Source of the DNA: Glossina fuscipes
Lineage: Eukaryota > Arthropoda > Insecta > Diptera > Glossinidae
Direction: 5' to 3'
NCBI RefSeq assembly: GCF_014805625.2
Contig: NW_023998421.1
Span: 8,570,447 to 8,634,446 of the forward strand
DNA length: 64,000 bases
Each line of letters opens with the position of its first letter. Positions within the stretch are counted from its first letter, which is position 1. The notes under the pieces were generated by a model. The model saw only the letters and a list, made by a program, of their open reading frames with translations, made no database searches and was not told the DNA's origin. This document shows positions 11,890 to 24,516 of this stretch, piece after piece. A program made the position numbers and the translations under genes.

Positions 11890-12170
11890 TGTGTGAATAT
11901 ATGTCAGACTCAGAAGGACTTGAGATTAATCCATCCTTTATTCAGAATCACTTGATGAATCAATGTTGGCTTGTCTATCCATCTTTCTGTTTTGTTATCT
12001 TTTTTCAAAATCGTTATACTCGCTTGTTTTGGCCCAAGGCCGAATCCCATTGAAAATGATTCTGGTCGGACCATTTTTTCGACCACTTCCCTAAAGAGGC
12101 TTCTTCTGGAAAGTCATTACAAGAATTACTATAGGGTCGCGTAAGGTATTTAATAGTGAGTTGTGATCCA
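11890..12170 (+). repeat. Dispersed repeat family A copy
   Basis: Holds TTGGCTTGTCTATCCATCTT, TTTTGGCCCAAGGCCGA, TGAAAATGATTCTGGTCGGA, CCATTTTTTCGACCACTTCC, GGAAAGTCATTACAAGAATT and CTATAGGGTCGCG in order; one of the clearer copies of the family. Confidence 0.75.
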
Positions 12171-12222
12171 CCATAAACTTTTTACTTGTTTTTATATATA
12201 TATTATATAGTACACATGTATG

Positions 12223-12436
12223 CGTAGCATAAAAAAACTGTATGCGTAGCATAAAAAACTATTCGCACAAGTCTTCTATTCTACGTTATACATACGTATA
12301 TTCATACCCGTTACCTTTGATGGTAAAAACGTAGCATAAAAAAACTGTATGCGTAGCATAAAAAACTACTCGCACAAGTTTTCTATTCTACGTTATACAT
12401 ACGTATATTCATTCCCGCTACCTTTGATGGTAAAAA
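12223..12436. repeat. 107-bp tandem duplication
   Basis: Unit 1 is 12,223-12,329 and unit 2 is 12,330-12,436, nearly identical by eye with only a few substitutions. Inside each unit GTAGCATAAAAAA occurs twice, so the unit itself grew by a shorter internal duplication. The high identity suggests a recent event. No coding potential seen. Confidence 0.85.
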
Positions 12437-13404
12437 CGAGTTATTCTTTGCATTCACATATCTCAAGGGACACACATCAGCTACATATTCAGTGCGCATA
12501 TCTTCCGTTTACAATTTTGCAACGGCATTTACATGCTTTGCATTAAGCGGTTACACGATCATCGTAATCATTTTTTTTTTTTATTGGCTTAATAGACGCT
12601 TGAATTTTTTAGAATACGGGGAAAAGAATGTTTGCCTGAGAAAAAAAGTTACTTTGAAATTTCGAAGTCTTCTCCGAAGCGCTACGAAAAGATTTGTCTA
12701 GACCAAATGAATGCCTAATGAGTAGTAACTGCCTATGGTTGTAAACTTATTCACTTGGAACTTCCCTGGTACGTTAACAGATGTCTTGACGAAATGCTTA
12801 GATACATTAGAACGCCTTTCCAAACAAAAGGACATTAGCATGGCTTCGCCGAGGCGACGATTGAAATGATATGAAACTGACAGCGACTCGAAACGTGTCA
12901 TCGCTCCTGGCAAGAAACTAAAAGTTTGATTTATGATTTCGACTGTACAAACATAAGTTTTTATGCTGTCTCGTTTGTCATTTGTCAGCACGCAAAGTGG
13001 AAAACATACTGTCACGTGTTTGACACATGCGGCAAGGAGGCACAAGGAGGAGTAAAAAGCCTTCGTACAGAAAGAATGTTAGCTACAATTACAGTAAATT
13101 TGTAGGATGACAACTTAAACCAATGTAAACACAATTATGAAGGAAGAATTGAAAACCTAGGTTTACAACAAACAACAACAAACAAAGAGTTTAAATTAAG
13201 AAAAAGGCTTAATTAAAAAAATATTAATAATATAATATAAATATGCAGTACTTAGAAAATATAAATGCGATGGAAAAATCAGTAGGCATTAACCCTTTTT
13301 AGAAAGCGGAAACACTAAACCATCCTAAGTTCCACAAAACAAAAAGGAAAAAACTTTGTCGTACCTGTTCAATAAGATTATTGTGGCATCTGTGACTTGC
13401 ATTT
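12437..13404. other. Non-coding region, no gene seen
   Basis: Includes a T-run near 12,571. A minus-strand open frame of about 115 codons at 12,698-13,045 lacks recognisable domains and is treated as chance. Confidence 0.4.
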
Positions 13405-14040
13405 CAGACTACAGATGAATATTCCCGAGGCCAGGGCGTTCTTTTGACCATCTTTGTACAAAGCCCAGTAGCAATGTAACTTGGCTAAAGCACGATTCAG
13501 TATGTAAATTAAATCTCAACTTTGGAAAAACGATCACTTCGAAGTTATTAAATCTGGTTGCATTACCTACCTTGTGGCTATCAATGTAGTACCAGGATAG
13601 TAGTAATAGTAGACCAAGAAAAGGATAACTTACAGCGTTTGCTAAATTAAGTGAGATACCCTTAGTCTTACATCTTTCGAAAGCTCGCAAACCGCTAATA
13701 GAGTTAAATGAATGGAATATTTTTATATCATCCGCAAACATCAAGCACTTCGACACCGTGATACAAGTAGGGAAACAATATAAGATATGGCCTTTGTTAC
13801 ATTTGCTTGGCATGTAGGAATACACAATCTTCGCATCGGTATCGATAACGTAAGTTTGCTTACATCTAACGAAAGCTTCAAACATATTCCTAATCGAATC
13901 GATGGTGCCAAGAGTTTGGCCAGAACACTAAGTCTTGCTATGCCTCTGCAATTGCAAACATTGTCCTCCCGCCCTTTTTTGTAAAGCGGAATGATGAAAC
14001 TAATTTTCCAGGTAGCCTGTCTCTAAATATTCGTTGAGCA
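13405..14040 (-). pseudogene. CR1-type reverse-transcriptase fragment, decayed
   Basis: Read on the minus strand from about 14,030, one frame gives KISFIIPLYKKG, then NCRGIARLSVLAKLL, matching the KTSFLIPIHKSG / NYRGIAKLSVLPKLF block of the element at 2.1-6.7 kb. After a deletion the frame continues through CLMFADDIKIFHSF (motif C, FADD), then YIDSHKV, LRFNLHTESCFSQ and LGFVQRWSKE, matching YADDVKLFTSF, FIDSHRL, LRFNLHIESSLSK and LGFIKRWSKE. Motifs A and B are missing and several stops interrupt the frame. It belongs to the same clade as the large element but to a different, older lineage, judging by the many substitutions. No function is expected. Confidence 0.8.
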
Positions 14041-16298
14041 TATTCGTCAATTGCGTTTTGTTTATGTAATGAATTCCAGTTAGGAAGTCAATAATAAAAA
14101 AGGAGGAATGAGAAATAGTAGGAGGAATAAAAGGGTCAAAAAAATAAGAGAAAGCAAATTCAGTACCATTTGTTCATTCGGTTCTAATTGAAATCATTGC
14201 AAGTAAAAAAAAATCATTTAACGCAACGAGACAGACCCTTTCATCCTCAAGATATGTTTGCGCAAAAAGTTTTTAGAAAAAGTTTCCTAATAACGTCACT
14301 CTTTTTTCTGAAACTCATTAGATTCTATAATAGGCAATTAAAATCCATAAACGGGGGTGCAAGGTTTATTTCAAAAATAAAAATTTATATTCCGGTCTTC
14401 TAAAAACATCAAATTCTATATCAGAAATCCATTAAATAAACCTACAACATTGTTAGAATAACGAAATATTTATGTAAGTAATTTTTTGTGATTTTTTTCT
14501 CATTTTTTGTTCAGGTTTTATTGAAAACCCGACCGTTTGTTGTAATGTTGGCCTTAACTGCTACCAATTTTTTCGGCATAGTATCATATTGTACATTCGG
14601 ATGCATGCTACATATTTGCAAGCATCAGTGTGAGAGTATGTAGGAGTATTAACGTTTCAACAGACATCATCCCTGTCATATACAGATATTAGCAAATAGC
14701 GCTGATGTTAGTATTATTGAGTAGTTGGTGGATTGAATGACAATTTAAAATCTATTTAGCACGTTGACAACTTGGTTTCCGCACCATTAGTTGATCATAG
14801 CCGTAGAAAACATGCACAACAACGTGCTCGTTAACTAAGTTTGTCGGATACCGGATTTAATTATGTCAAAATATTTTCAATATATACGTGCAGACAGATA
14901 AATATGAATATAGAAAAATTATCGCTATATATACGTGAGGGAGACGTTATTTTTCGCGGAGTGAATTTTTTGTTGAGCAATATTTTATTACAGACATGCA
15001 AAGAAATAAGGGAAAGTTGCTTAGAATGATTCCTAAAGAAACTTCAAAGGGGAAGTTATTGCTGTAATTAGAGTTTTAAAGTGATTGTGCGCCTCACTAC
15101 TTTTGGTATAGAAGTATATTCTGCACTTCGCTTGATTCAGAAGCATTTCGAAATCGATTTAAACTTGTCTGTCCGCCCGCTAGCCCGTTTTGTTTTCCAA
15201 CTCTCACAAGTTCACGGAAAAATTTGAACAAGTTTGAACCCTTCCAGTTCTTTAAAAACGAAATAACGCATCATTGTGTCAGGGCAGCAGTATCGTTGTC
15301 TTTAGCATTGTTCGTTTCAACTTCGTAAGGCAAATTCGCTTATATGAATAATTCCCCTTCCATTTAACTAATTCATTACTTGCTCGAACCCTTCAAAGAT
15401 GTTCACGGCCCAAATGCTTTATCATTCCTTGTTTTCCTTATATAAAAATGATCACATTTAAAGCGTTACAATCTTAAGGCTGATCGAAAACTTCGCCTTA
15501 CACACCTAATAAATGTCTAACAAATAAAAAATATGCTGTAAGAGGCCGAAGGTATCAGATATGCTCTGGTAGGCATCATCGTTAAAACATATTTTGCCAA
15601 AATAAAAGACAAAAAAAAAAAGAGAAAAGAGAAGAAAACCACCAAACAAGCAAAGTAATCAAGTAACATAAATCAACCCGCAACTAACAAAACGGCGTAA
15701 CAACTATACGGCCACTATGTAGAGTCAAGCATCTGGCTATTCAAACAGAGTCATAGAGTAATTCATTATTGTGTACGCTTCTTGAGAGAATACAGAAATT
15801 GGCATAAGTTTCTTGCGTTTTTCAACAAAGTGTAAAAACTGTCGATAATAAATTTTCTTTCTCTTCATTACGTTAGTTTATTCAAGTTTTGTCTAACGTC
15901 CCTCTCCACCTCTCTGTCTTCAACGATTGAGTTAAATATTTCGACAAATGGTTGTATTTATTGTGATTATGATAAAAACTTTTCAATTTGTGAGAGGATA
16001 TGAAAAGAATATAAGAAAGCTACATAAAACTTGTGTAAAAATATTTTTTAAAATTGAACGAAAGGATTTTTTTTTTATAACATTGACATAACAATGTAAA
16101 ATGATACATCTGGAGTTCATTTAATCTTTTTTAGTACATGATTGTCGTCCTAGAAAATGTTGACCCTAATAATGCTAACCGTATCATCACTTAACCATTG
16201 ATAATAATTCTTAGTAGAACGAATTAAATGTGGAAAAAAATTTTAGAAAAACGAATCAAAATTAACCAAAGTTCTCTTATATGTAGCGAATCAATTTG

Positions 16299-16341
<43 letters not shown>

Positions 16342-16685
16342 TCGTTCCTCATACCGTATTGAATTGAGAAAACTTTACCATGAGTTGATTTGCTAATTTT
16401 GGTTACATTTTGGAACTTTGAAGCTTTGCCAGACCATTAAACTGTCATTAGTAAACTAATATCTGCTAATGACCATCACGCACATGTTTGCACATATCCA
16501 CCAGAAGTTGGCTAAACATTTTTCAACAAATAACAACCGAATGGTTGATAAAGCGTCTGATGCAATAAAATAAATTATCTTCAAAAGGCAATGAGTTTTA
16601 TAAAATTCTCAAACCCCTACAAATAAACCTGTGTTACATATATTAATTAAAGTTTAGGTTTTTAATTATAAATATTCCGCTTTCT
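14041..16685. other. Non-coding region with a partial family-A repeat
   Basis: A partial family-A copy (+) lies at about 15,095-15,200 (GGTATAGAAGTATATTCTGC, AATCGATTTAAACTTGTCTG, TCCGCCCGC). A TA microsatellite is at 16,304-16,337. A purine-rich run sits near 15,608-15,640. No supported gene. Confidence 0.5.
16304..16337. repeat. (AT)n microsatellite
   Basis: About sixteen perfect AT units. Confidence 0.95.
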
Positions 16686-16740
16686 CTTGCAGGTGGCCAT
16701 CGTACACGCATATAATTATTTGGCCACTTTTATTGTAAGT
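16686..16740 (+). other. Exon-like 42-nt segment with inverted-repeat ends
   Basis: TTTCTCTTGCAG (acceptor-like, ending 16,692) and ATTGTAAGT (donor-like, GT at 16,735) bracket exactly 42 nt that read VAIVHAYNYLATFI without stops. The segment begins with GTGGCCA and has TGGCCAC near its end, a perfect 7-bp inverted repeat that could form a stem. It could be a microexon of an unseen gene, or a chance pairing of splice-like strings in AT-rich DNA. No flanking exons are recognised. Confidence 0.15.
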
Positions 16741-17059
16741 AATAATACGTACGTCACGTTCGCTTGTGACCGAATCCTTTTATGTTCACCCTCTCCTTCA
16801 CTTAACTTGAAAAAACTCAGAAAAAAACGAAAGATTTCATTACTCTTTGACATTAATTGGGCCGGGATCTTTTTTAATCATTCCAAAATTTAAAATGTTT
16901 ACCAAAGATGTTACGTAGATACGCATAGGGAGATACGCATACACGTCCAAGTCGACTCCAAATTTCATACTGACGCCAAATGTACCTGAGTGTTGCAAAC
17001 GATGAGATATAGCGAATCTACCACATTTCTTGATGGTAACGAAAAGTATACAAACAGAA

Positions 17060-17390
17060 AACAAATAAAAACATTTTATTCGCCCACTACCCGCTATTAA
17101 ATACCATGACTTTTCAAAATAAGATGCCGTGTGGGTAGAGGTCGAAAAACTTCTCCGACACAAATTATTTTCAATAGCCTTCGTCCCCGGACTAAATGAC
17201 CTCATTGTACCAAATTTCATCAAAATACCTGAAAAATTGTCACCTGTAGGTTGAATACAAGAATATCAATCGTGCAAATGGCTGGCCAGGCAGACGAGCT
17301 CATAAATAAAATAAAGCGGAAGTATCCCAAGTTCTTCTGAGTGTTGCATAGATCGGCACAAACTTGATATGTCTTTGCACCGGAAGGTGT
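17060..17390 (-). repeat. Dispersed repeat family A, minus-strand copy
   Basis: On the minus strand: CAACACTCAGAAGAACTTGG, ATTTTGATGAAATTTGGTAC, GTCATTTAGTCCGGGGACGA, TATTGAAAATAATTTGTG and ATTTTGAAAAGTCATGGTAT. One of the better-preserved copies. Confidence 0.75.
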
Positions 17391-18240
17391 TTGCGTATGC
17401 CTTTTCGAAATGTTGTCTTCAAATTGTTTTTTTTTTTATAGTCTTACAGGGACTCATGGAAATGGCGAAACAAGCAGAAATGAAACGTGAAATAAATTAA
17501 TATAAATCAACAGCTTGAATGACAGAAAATAAGCTGGCAAATTGTGGTATAAGTCCAGCGTCTACGAACCGCTAAATAAGTTCCTATCTATTAGAAGTGC
17601 GATAATGATTTCTACTTATAGAAGAAATAATACGAAGATAGATAATCGTAGCTTTAAGACTAATATATAAATAAAATACAATTCGCAATTTTCAACGTAT
17701 GTCTTTAACTTTCGCCGCGGCACCTCTCAAAATCGAGACACATTTTTGTTCACATTGTATCCGCAAATGTAACTTTGTGCTTTATCTCAATATTCTGAAC
17801 TTTTTTCTAAAGGCAGTTCGTTTTTATTTTAAACTAAAAGTTAGACTAATGGCCAAAAGAGGCGAAGAAAAAAATATGCAAATGAAATGCCTGTGTATGT
17901 AAGCAACGCCCGACCACATACCTGTAGCACCTGCACTTTATGGCATTGTATGCAAAATGCATTCCCGTTCATGCAAATACTAACTGGTCGTTTATGTGCG
18001 CACAAATTCGTTTGTATCTATTGTATTTTTTTCTTTTTATTTTTGCTTTCTTTTTCGTTAACGTTTGCTTTCCAACATGGTTAACAAAACCGTATCTAAC
18101 AAGATGTAGGGAATATTCAAATAACTATTATAATTTATGCGCTTTTCGGTGCAAGATGTTCGTTGTACGCGTCTCTATAAAATACGTTCAAAATCCTCTA
18201 AGTCAAATGCTCCAACAAATATTTCTCTATATATGAAAGA
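17391..18240. other. Non-coding region, no gene seen
   Basis: AT-rich; open frames of 65-98 codons at 17,699-18,236 overlap one another in different frames and have no recognisable content. Confidence 0.4.
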
Positions 18241-18580
18241 TTTTTTATACCCTCCACACCATTTATCGTATATTACATTTATACGGACGTTTGCAACGCC
18301 CAGAAGGACCCACCTTTTATTATACCCATCTAAAACCGTCTGTCTGCCTGTCCGTCTGGCTGTCAGGCTATCTCTTTTCTTGTGTTCGACCTGCAGATCG
18401 CAAATTTTCGGGATAGTTTGATGAAACTTGGTCCGTCGACATGTTTTGGCCGAAGGACGAAGGCTCTTGAAAGTGATTCGTATCGGAGTACTTTTTCGAT
18501 TATTTCCCAGCTCCAAGGCCTTATTTTGAAAAGTCGTTATGAAACAAAGCAGTGTAGATCCATGTCCCATTAAAGTGTTT
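18241..18580 (+). repeat. Dispersed repeat family A copy
   Basis: Begins TTTTTTATACCCTCCACACC, then TGCAACGCCCAGAAGGACC, CTGTCTGCCTGTCCGTCTGG, TTTTGGCCGAAGGACGAAGG and TTTTGAAAAGTCGTTATGAA. Among the most complete copies here (about 340 bp). Confidence 0.8.
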
Positions 18581-19745
18581 TTACTTGTATTTTTTATACT
18601 ATCTTTAAGTGCTTACTGTAGGGTGTTTTGGTACGAAATGTATGAATAATCAACAAGATGTAACCAATTAAGAAGAGTGCGCAATGCATTCTCCAATAGG
18701 AGTTGATTTAGTCGGAGGGTTAAACGAAATTAAAAAAAAAAATATTTAAATTTGAAAACAAGACTAACGGTACTAGTAAAAATAAGTAAATACACTGCAT
18801 TTGGTCAAAGCCGATCGTTAAATACCCGCCATCACTTCGCCTAATACTATTATGCGTTTATTTTCTTAATGAAATACCGTAAATGATTCATTGTTTTAAT
18901 GTAAAGCCGTAGTTCTCATGGTATTCTTTATATATGGGAGGTGATACAAGACCTGTAAAGTGAATTTTCTTGTCAATGATTTTATTATTCTCAACTTATT
19001 TCCATCATAGAATACTAAAAGTTTAACTTTGTTCCTACATAAGGCACTAGTTTTAATGGAAACTTTATGTGAAGCATTTTTCAATAAATCGACCTTTGTA
19101 GTCCAACTTTTACTACTCCTTCTTTTTCTGGCAAATTACCATCATAGGCCAATTTTTTAACCACTTAGACCTTTTTGCCATATAAAGGTTTGAAGTTTGT
19201 TTAATTAGTTTGTCTTGTTTATAAGAAAGTAAAACGAGGGATTTAGAAAGAGGAAAAACTGATGCAGAATATGGCATACATGAGAATTACATTCTCATGA
19301 ATGGCAGTAAGAATTCAGGAACATTTTCAAGTTGATGTCCCTGGTTATGTTTATTGTAAAACTGTTTGTTTTTTTGTTAGCTCATTCAATCTGTTTTTAT
19401 GCCTGCCATAATGTGAAATTTAAAGTTGACCTGATGTAGGGTATTAATATATAAATTAGAGAGAGAGAGAGAGCCTATAATAACGTCAGGATAGCTTATA
19501 ACTCGTTGTTAATAATTACTTTTGGTTAGGTCCTAATAGTATGATGTTTCTAATTTAAACAATAAAACAATTAACTAAAAATGATAGGCAAATCATGCAT
19601 TATTTTTAAAGGTTAGCAGCACAAAACACAAAGCAATTAAATGTACTTTGTATAATAAATTTTTTCAGCGGTTTCAAGTGCCTATTTTACAAAAGATGTT
19701 TGTTTGTATGTTCTATTTTTTTTACAGTATCTTTAAAATAAATAA

Positions 19746-19780
<35 letters not shown>

Positions 19781-21054
19781 ATATTATTAATTTTATGCAT
19801 AATACAGTTAATGTGACAGTGACAATTAAGCTTAGCATCTAATATTACATATAAGTATTCGTCGTCCTAGGTTTTTCTGTAATAATGTGAGGAAAATAAA
19901 GCCATGTACTTGGAGAATATCAGCATCAAAAATATTATAGTGCCAAAGGCAAGATACTCGAAAGCAACATGCCATAATTCGAAAGGATTAAGAATCAGAA
20001 GAATGTCATAATCGGAAAGTATTAAGAAATCAGTCTCTCTCTCAATCAAATCTTAAGTGTGGTAGAGTTTACTCCGTTCGTAGGTATAGTGAGCGCTCAG
20101 TTACCGATTGGGCAGACACCCTCTAGGTTGCGACCATCATCTTTCTGTCTATTCCTTTTTCCCCACTTCGTTCTGACCGCCACAGCATTAGACGAATAGA
20201 AGACATCCCTTGAGTGGTTGGTCTTTACTAAGGAAAAAGTTTCTAGAATAAAAGTTTGATTTGAAAAATCATGAATTTTGTGAAGTGTTTGTATAGCGTC
20301 ATGTTCCCTTTTAAAACGCAACTTTTCGGACGCTATTAAGCCCATCAATAAAGGAAATGACCTCACTTTTATTAATCTTGTCCCATATTTTGTCATTTTT
20401 TGAAAGCACAAGCATAGGCCAATGAGACGAACGAAGAAAAGGCGAAACGTTTTCATCTTGAAGCTTGGAATTACTTTGGAATTTTTCCATGTCACAAATG
20501 ACACAGCAAGGAATAAATATTTATAATACAGGTTGGAAAATCAATTCCTCTTTTCTAGCAAACATAAATTCTTAATATCATAAGTTATCTCCAAGCATAA
20601 GTTCAACGACACAATAATAGCATAGGTTTTTTCGCTCTCACCAAAAAACACACACAATTTTTTGCTCAAGTAGAATAATAATCAACCAGCTTTTATCATT
20701 TTTCTACGTCATTAATTTCCCTTATGTTCGTTTGTTCAGATGTTCGATTGGCTGGAGTTAAATTTTAAAATTTTTCCATCTGTTGATTGTCTGCTTTTTA
20801 CAGGTAAATACACATTTTGTTTTTTTTGTTAATTATAAAAAAATTTATTGAATTTCATATTCCATTAAATTGTTAAATGCACGCAGGTGGGCAAAAAATG
20901 TGTAACAAAAAAAAAAAAAACCGGAAGAAAGCAAGGAGGCATTATAACCGTCGATGTAGAGAAAATTTTTGATAAGGCATTGTTTTTGTTATTTTTCAGA
21001 AATGAAAAAAAAAAGATGTCGATTCTATCATTCATACTAACACAGTGATGAAGC
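18581..21054. other. Non-coding region, no gene seen
   Basis: Contains a short minus-strand family-A scrap near 18,800-18,865 (AAATACCCGCCATCACTTCG), a family-C relative at 19,105-19,215, GA repeats near 19,459-19,474 and TA repeats near 19,746-19,770. A 135-codon minus-strand open frame at 20,097-20,504 shows no domain I recognise and is not called. Confidence 0.45.
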
Positions 21055-21400
21055 ACCACTACCCACCAGTAAATACCCCACATCACTTCGCTTAATATCG
21101 TTGTTCGTATAACGACCTTTCAAAGTAAAACCTTGTATTGAAACTGCTTAAAAAAGCAGTCCGATCCGAACCATTTTCAACAGAACTCATCCTTGGGTAT
21201 AACAAATTTTATCAAAATGTCTCCAAGATTGCGACTTGTAGATTGGGCGAAAGGAAGCAAGCAATCGGGCGGAGAGACAGACAAGTAAATATGGATTCAT
21301 TCTGAGTAAATCGGTATAATAAAAGTGAAGTCAATCTGAATTTCTTCTAGGTATTGCACACATCTGCCCACACTTAATATATCTTTGCAAAAATATGTGG
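21055..21400 (-). repeat. Dispersed repeat family A, minus-strand copy
   Basis: On the minus strand: GTGGGCAGATGTGTGCAATA, GACTTCACTTTTATTATACC, CTTGTCTGTCTCTCCGCC, TTTTGATAAAATTTGTTATA, GTTGAAAATGGTTCGGATCG and ACTTTGAAAGGTCGTTATAC, closing with the GGGGTATTTACTGG end. Confidence 0.75.
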
Positions 21401-21771
21401 ATATATATATATATATGCTCGTTGCAAATCTACCTTAGATATCTACCTGCAATAAGAAGAACAAGAAAAATTCAACTAACTTTGATTGTACAAAAAAAGA
21501 AGCGCGATTTATGCTTGTAATACAAGTAGAATGTGTGCTTCATATCCGCATTCATAACCATATGTGTATCGGAAACAGAAACCCTCATTTTTTTCTTACT
21601 CTATGTACACGAATATAACGTAGAAAATGATAGCGTACAACAACATCGAAAATTATTTAGTGAAAGCAGCATACGGTGCACGTAAAAAATCAAGCACTCC
21701 CTGGTCGATTATAGGCATAGAAAAGACTTGAACATGCTTATAATCAACTTTTTTATTCCGCACCACCTTCG

Positions 21772-22065
21772 GCACAAAAGTATATTAAGATTGTGAGGAC
21801 AGTGTGGTACATGCGGAAAGTCGAAAGTTTTATATCGATCGGTTGCGAATCGTTTTCTGACTTTATTTAAGCTTGTCTGTCCGTGCTGTGTCTTGTGTTC
21901 AAACTATAGGTCACACTTTTTGAGATATTTTAAGAAAATTTGGAAAACGGCAGGTGTTTCCCCAAAGCCAAAAATAATGCGAATGTTCTGGATCGTACAA
22001 TTTTTTCGATTGCTTCCTAAATGGTGCCGTCATTTAATGAACTACTGTAGGGTAGTCTAGCGTTT
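21772..22065 (+). repeat. Dispersed repeat family A copy
   Basis: GCTTGTCTGTCCGTGCTG, CTATAGGTCACACTTTTTGA, TCTGGATCGTACAATTTTTT, CGATTGCTTCCTAAATGG and ACTACTGTAGGGTAGTCTAG in family order. With the minus-strand copy at 21,055-21,400 it forms a divergent pair 370 bp apart. Confidence 0.7.
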
Positions 22066-22789
22066 ATAATGGTATTCGTTTTTTATCTACCCAAGTTTCA
22101 AAGTGCCGATGGCATGTAACTACGTCTACGGATATGACGTCATATGGTGTATAATCCTGAAGGAATATTGAGTTATTCAGTTATGAATGAATTGAAAACG
22201 AATTTTGAAGTACAAGTTGATGATGATGTTGACGAACGTGAGAATAATATCTTCGCGAGTTCAAGTGTTATAGATAGAGTTTACCATAGTTTTTAATCTA
22301 TTGTAAAAGCGTGTTTGTGAAGAGATCCACTATTGCTCCCACTTTGCTTTTGCGGGGTTCCACAAAGATAATGGGTCAAGTTAACTAATTTTTGCGGAAA
22401 CGTAGTTCTACTCCTAAGTGTTCAGATTAATCAGCTTCAAGAGTGGTTTTTCTTTAGCATTCGAAAAAGTTTGGTTTCTGTATTAGAAATCATTATTATC
22501 GTCGACAACTGATACGAAAAGAGAGAGAGAGAGAGCGAACCTACACGGCGCTATTCCAAACTAAACGGACATATATATACGGCTTAATTTTGTTTGTTTG
22601 TTTGTTTCGTAAGAATAACTTCAAACAAAGAAAAACAACTGAAAATATTTTAGTCGGACGAGGTCGAGTCTTGAATACACCACACTGTCTAAACCAATTT
22701 TTATTTTTGCCGTAAAACAAAAAAATTATACCCGGCCTGTATATGAATGCAGTATGGAACTGTATATTAAAAATTGAACCTCTTTGTAA
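22066..22789. other. Non-coding region, no gene seen
   Basis: Holds a short GA run near 22,520-22,535 and a (GTTT)n-type run near 22,590. No supported coding sequence. Confidence 0.4.
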
Positions 22790-23055
22790 ATAGGGGCTTA
22801 CTATCCATAATTTTTCAATAGCTTTCGCCCTTGGGTCAAAACAACGTCAGTGTTTCAAATTTTATCCCAATATATCAAAGACAACAACCTCTAGCTGGAA
22901 CACAAGTTTACATGGACAGACGAGTACACAGGTTTAGATTGATTCAGAAAATGTTTCTGGAATCGATTAGTATAACAAAAGCTGGCTCTATGTTAAGATG
23001 TTCTGTGTGTTACATACGTCCGCACTAACTTAATATACCTTGTATCAAAAGTGAT
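22790..23055 (-). repeat. Dispersed repeat family A, minus-strand copy
   Basis: On the minus strand: TGTAACACACAGAACATC, GAGCCAGCTTTTGTTATACT, CGTCTGTCCATGTAAACTTG, TTGATATATTGGGATAAAAT and AAGGGCGAAAGCTATTGAAA. The CTGTCCATGTAAACTTG variant suggests a distinct subfamily. Confidence 0.65.
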
Positions 23056-24516
23056 GTAGGATATAAGAGTACAAGATGAAATAAGCGAAAGATTAAAATG
23101 TGGTATTGTTTCTTGGTTGCAGGTTTTAGCTTAAGATTAATGAACACAGAATAATTTTCCTGCGATAAAATTTGGGAATTAAAAGAAAGGAATACCACTG
23201 CAATACCCTAAATAAACGAAAAGAAACATATCCTGGTTTTGCGTAAATTTGTTATTTTGGGAGAATCATGTATCCGGTTATATAAGTATTTATGAAAATA
23301 AAATAAATGAAAGTAAAATTAAGAAAAAAAAAAAATTAAGAAGAAGTAAAAGTAGTATTAAGAAAACCAGAGACGGATATAAATATTTTCCATTCTTTAT
23401 TTACCGGTTTCAGTAATCAACAGAACACTTTCCGGGAAATCCATCATGTAGAAAAGCAAAATAACTGGAAATACTGTATACAGGTAAGACTATGCATCGA
23501 GTTCCTCATTTATTATACCCTGCCTCACTTGCTATGTGAGTGTGTACTAAGTTGACCTGAATTCTTTCCTGAGCTTCTTCCTACCGAAATTTTCATGCAA
23601 CGTAGCGAATACATAGCTTTGTGATGTTTCTAGGAATGTAGCTGTAGAGTGGGGACTTTAGACCTGACATATATCTTCCACAGTCCCACTTTCCATTGCC
23701 ATTGGCAGACGTGTCCGAACAATTGAAATTAATATGGAAGAACAGACGTGATACGGCTGGAACACGTCAAAAACCTTGAATTTTTGCTCATAAGAGAAAT
23801 CGAACTGAAATTTAATATACGAATTTCTTGGAACCATTTAGGACAAGTAGAGGACGGAAATAAGATTTAGAAATTTATGGAACACCAAAAATGATAGAAC
23901 CATGTTAGAAATCAAAACTTTTGGCAACACATTTTAGATTTTCACAATCTTGGGCAGCATATTCATCTCTTCTCATCCTTCTTAATTGCTCCATTCTTTG
24001 AAAACCTAATCGAATCTCTTAAGGGATTATGAATTTTGCGTCTCCTTGATTGTCTCCTAAATTTGCCAACTTAAACGATGCAAAACAATTTTAGCCCCTT
24101 AGGTCAAATTACGCGGTTTTAATTCGGAAGCATCATGAAAACGCTGCAATTATTTTTTGTCTTTATTTATATCAAAATATGAGGATAAAATGCGTGAACC
24201 TGCCGAACTAATATAACAGGTTAGGATAATTTTCTTACAGAAAAACCCAATCCAAATGCTTGGGTTCACTTAGCAGTGTTTATTATCTAAAGATTATTTT
24301 GTTTTCTCTTTCCCTTAATCCATCATAATGCACACACACACACACACACACACATGCACACACATGCACACACAATCTCATAATAAATATTTATTTTCAA
24401 TGCAAGGAATTAAGGCAAAGTAATGCAGGTTTGTCATTTCAAAAAATTTCATCGCAGACAACGAAAAATTGAGTATTCATTAAGCTACATTTTAATGACT
24501 AGTTCACAAATAATCT
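23056..24516. other. Non-coding upstream region of the lysine-rich gene
   Basis: Contains an A/T run near 23,320-23,345 and a CA microsatellite at 24,331-24,372 (with two CATG interruptions). No clear TATA box or initiator could be assigned to the downstream gene. Confidence 0.45.
24331..24372. repeat. (CA)n microsatellite
   Basis: About eleven perfect CA units followed by two CATGCACACA interruptions. Confidence 0.95.

Noticed and set aside
12698..13045. 115-codon minus-strand open frame
   Set aside because: No domain, no flanking splice or polyadenylation context, no repeat of it elsewhere; length is possible by chance in this much sequence.
16840..17223. 127-codon minus-strand open frame
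   Set aside because: Lies mostly inside a family-A repeat; the matching frame is not open in other copies, so it is not a repeat-encoded protein.
18175..18570. 131-codon minus-strand open frame
   Set aside because: Falls in a family-A copy in antisense and is not preserved in other copies.
20097..20504. 135-codon minus-strand open frame
   Set aside because: Longest unexplained frame, but composition is mixed and no transposase, enzyme or secreted-protein signature could be seen. A translated database search would decide.
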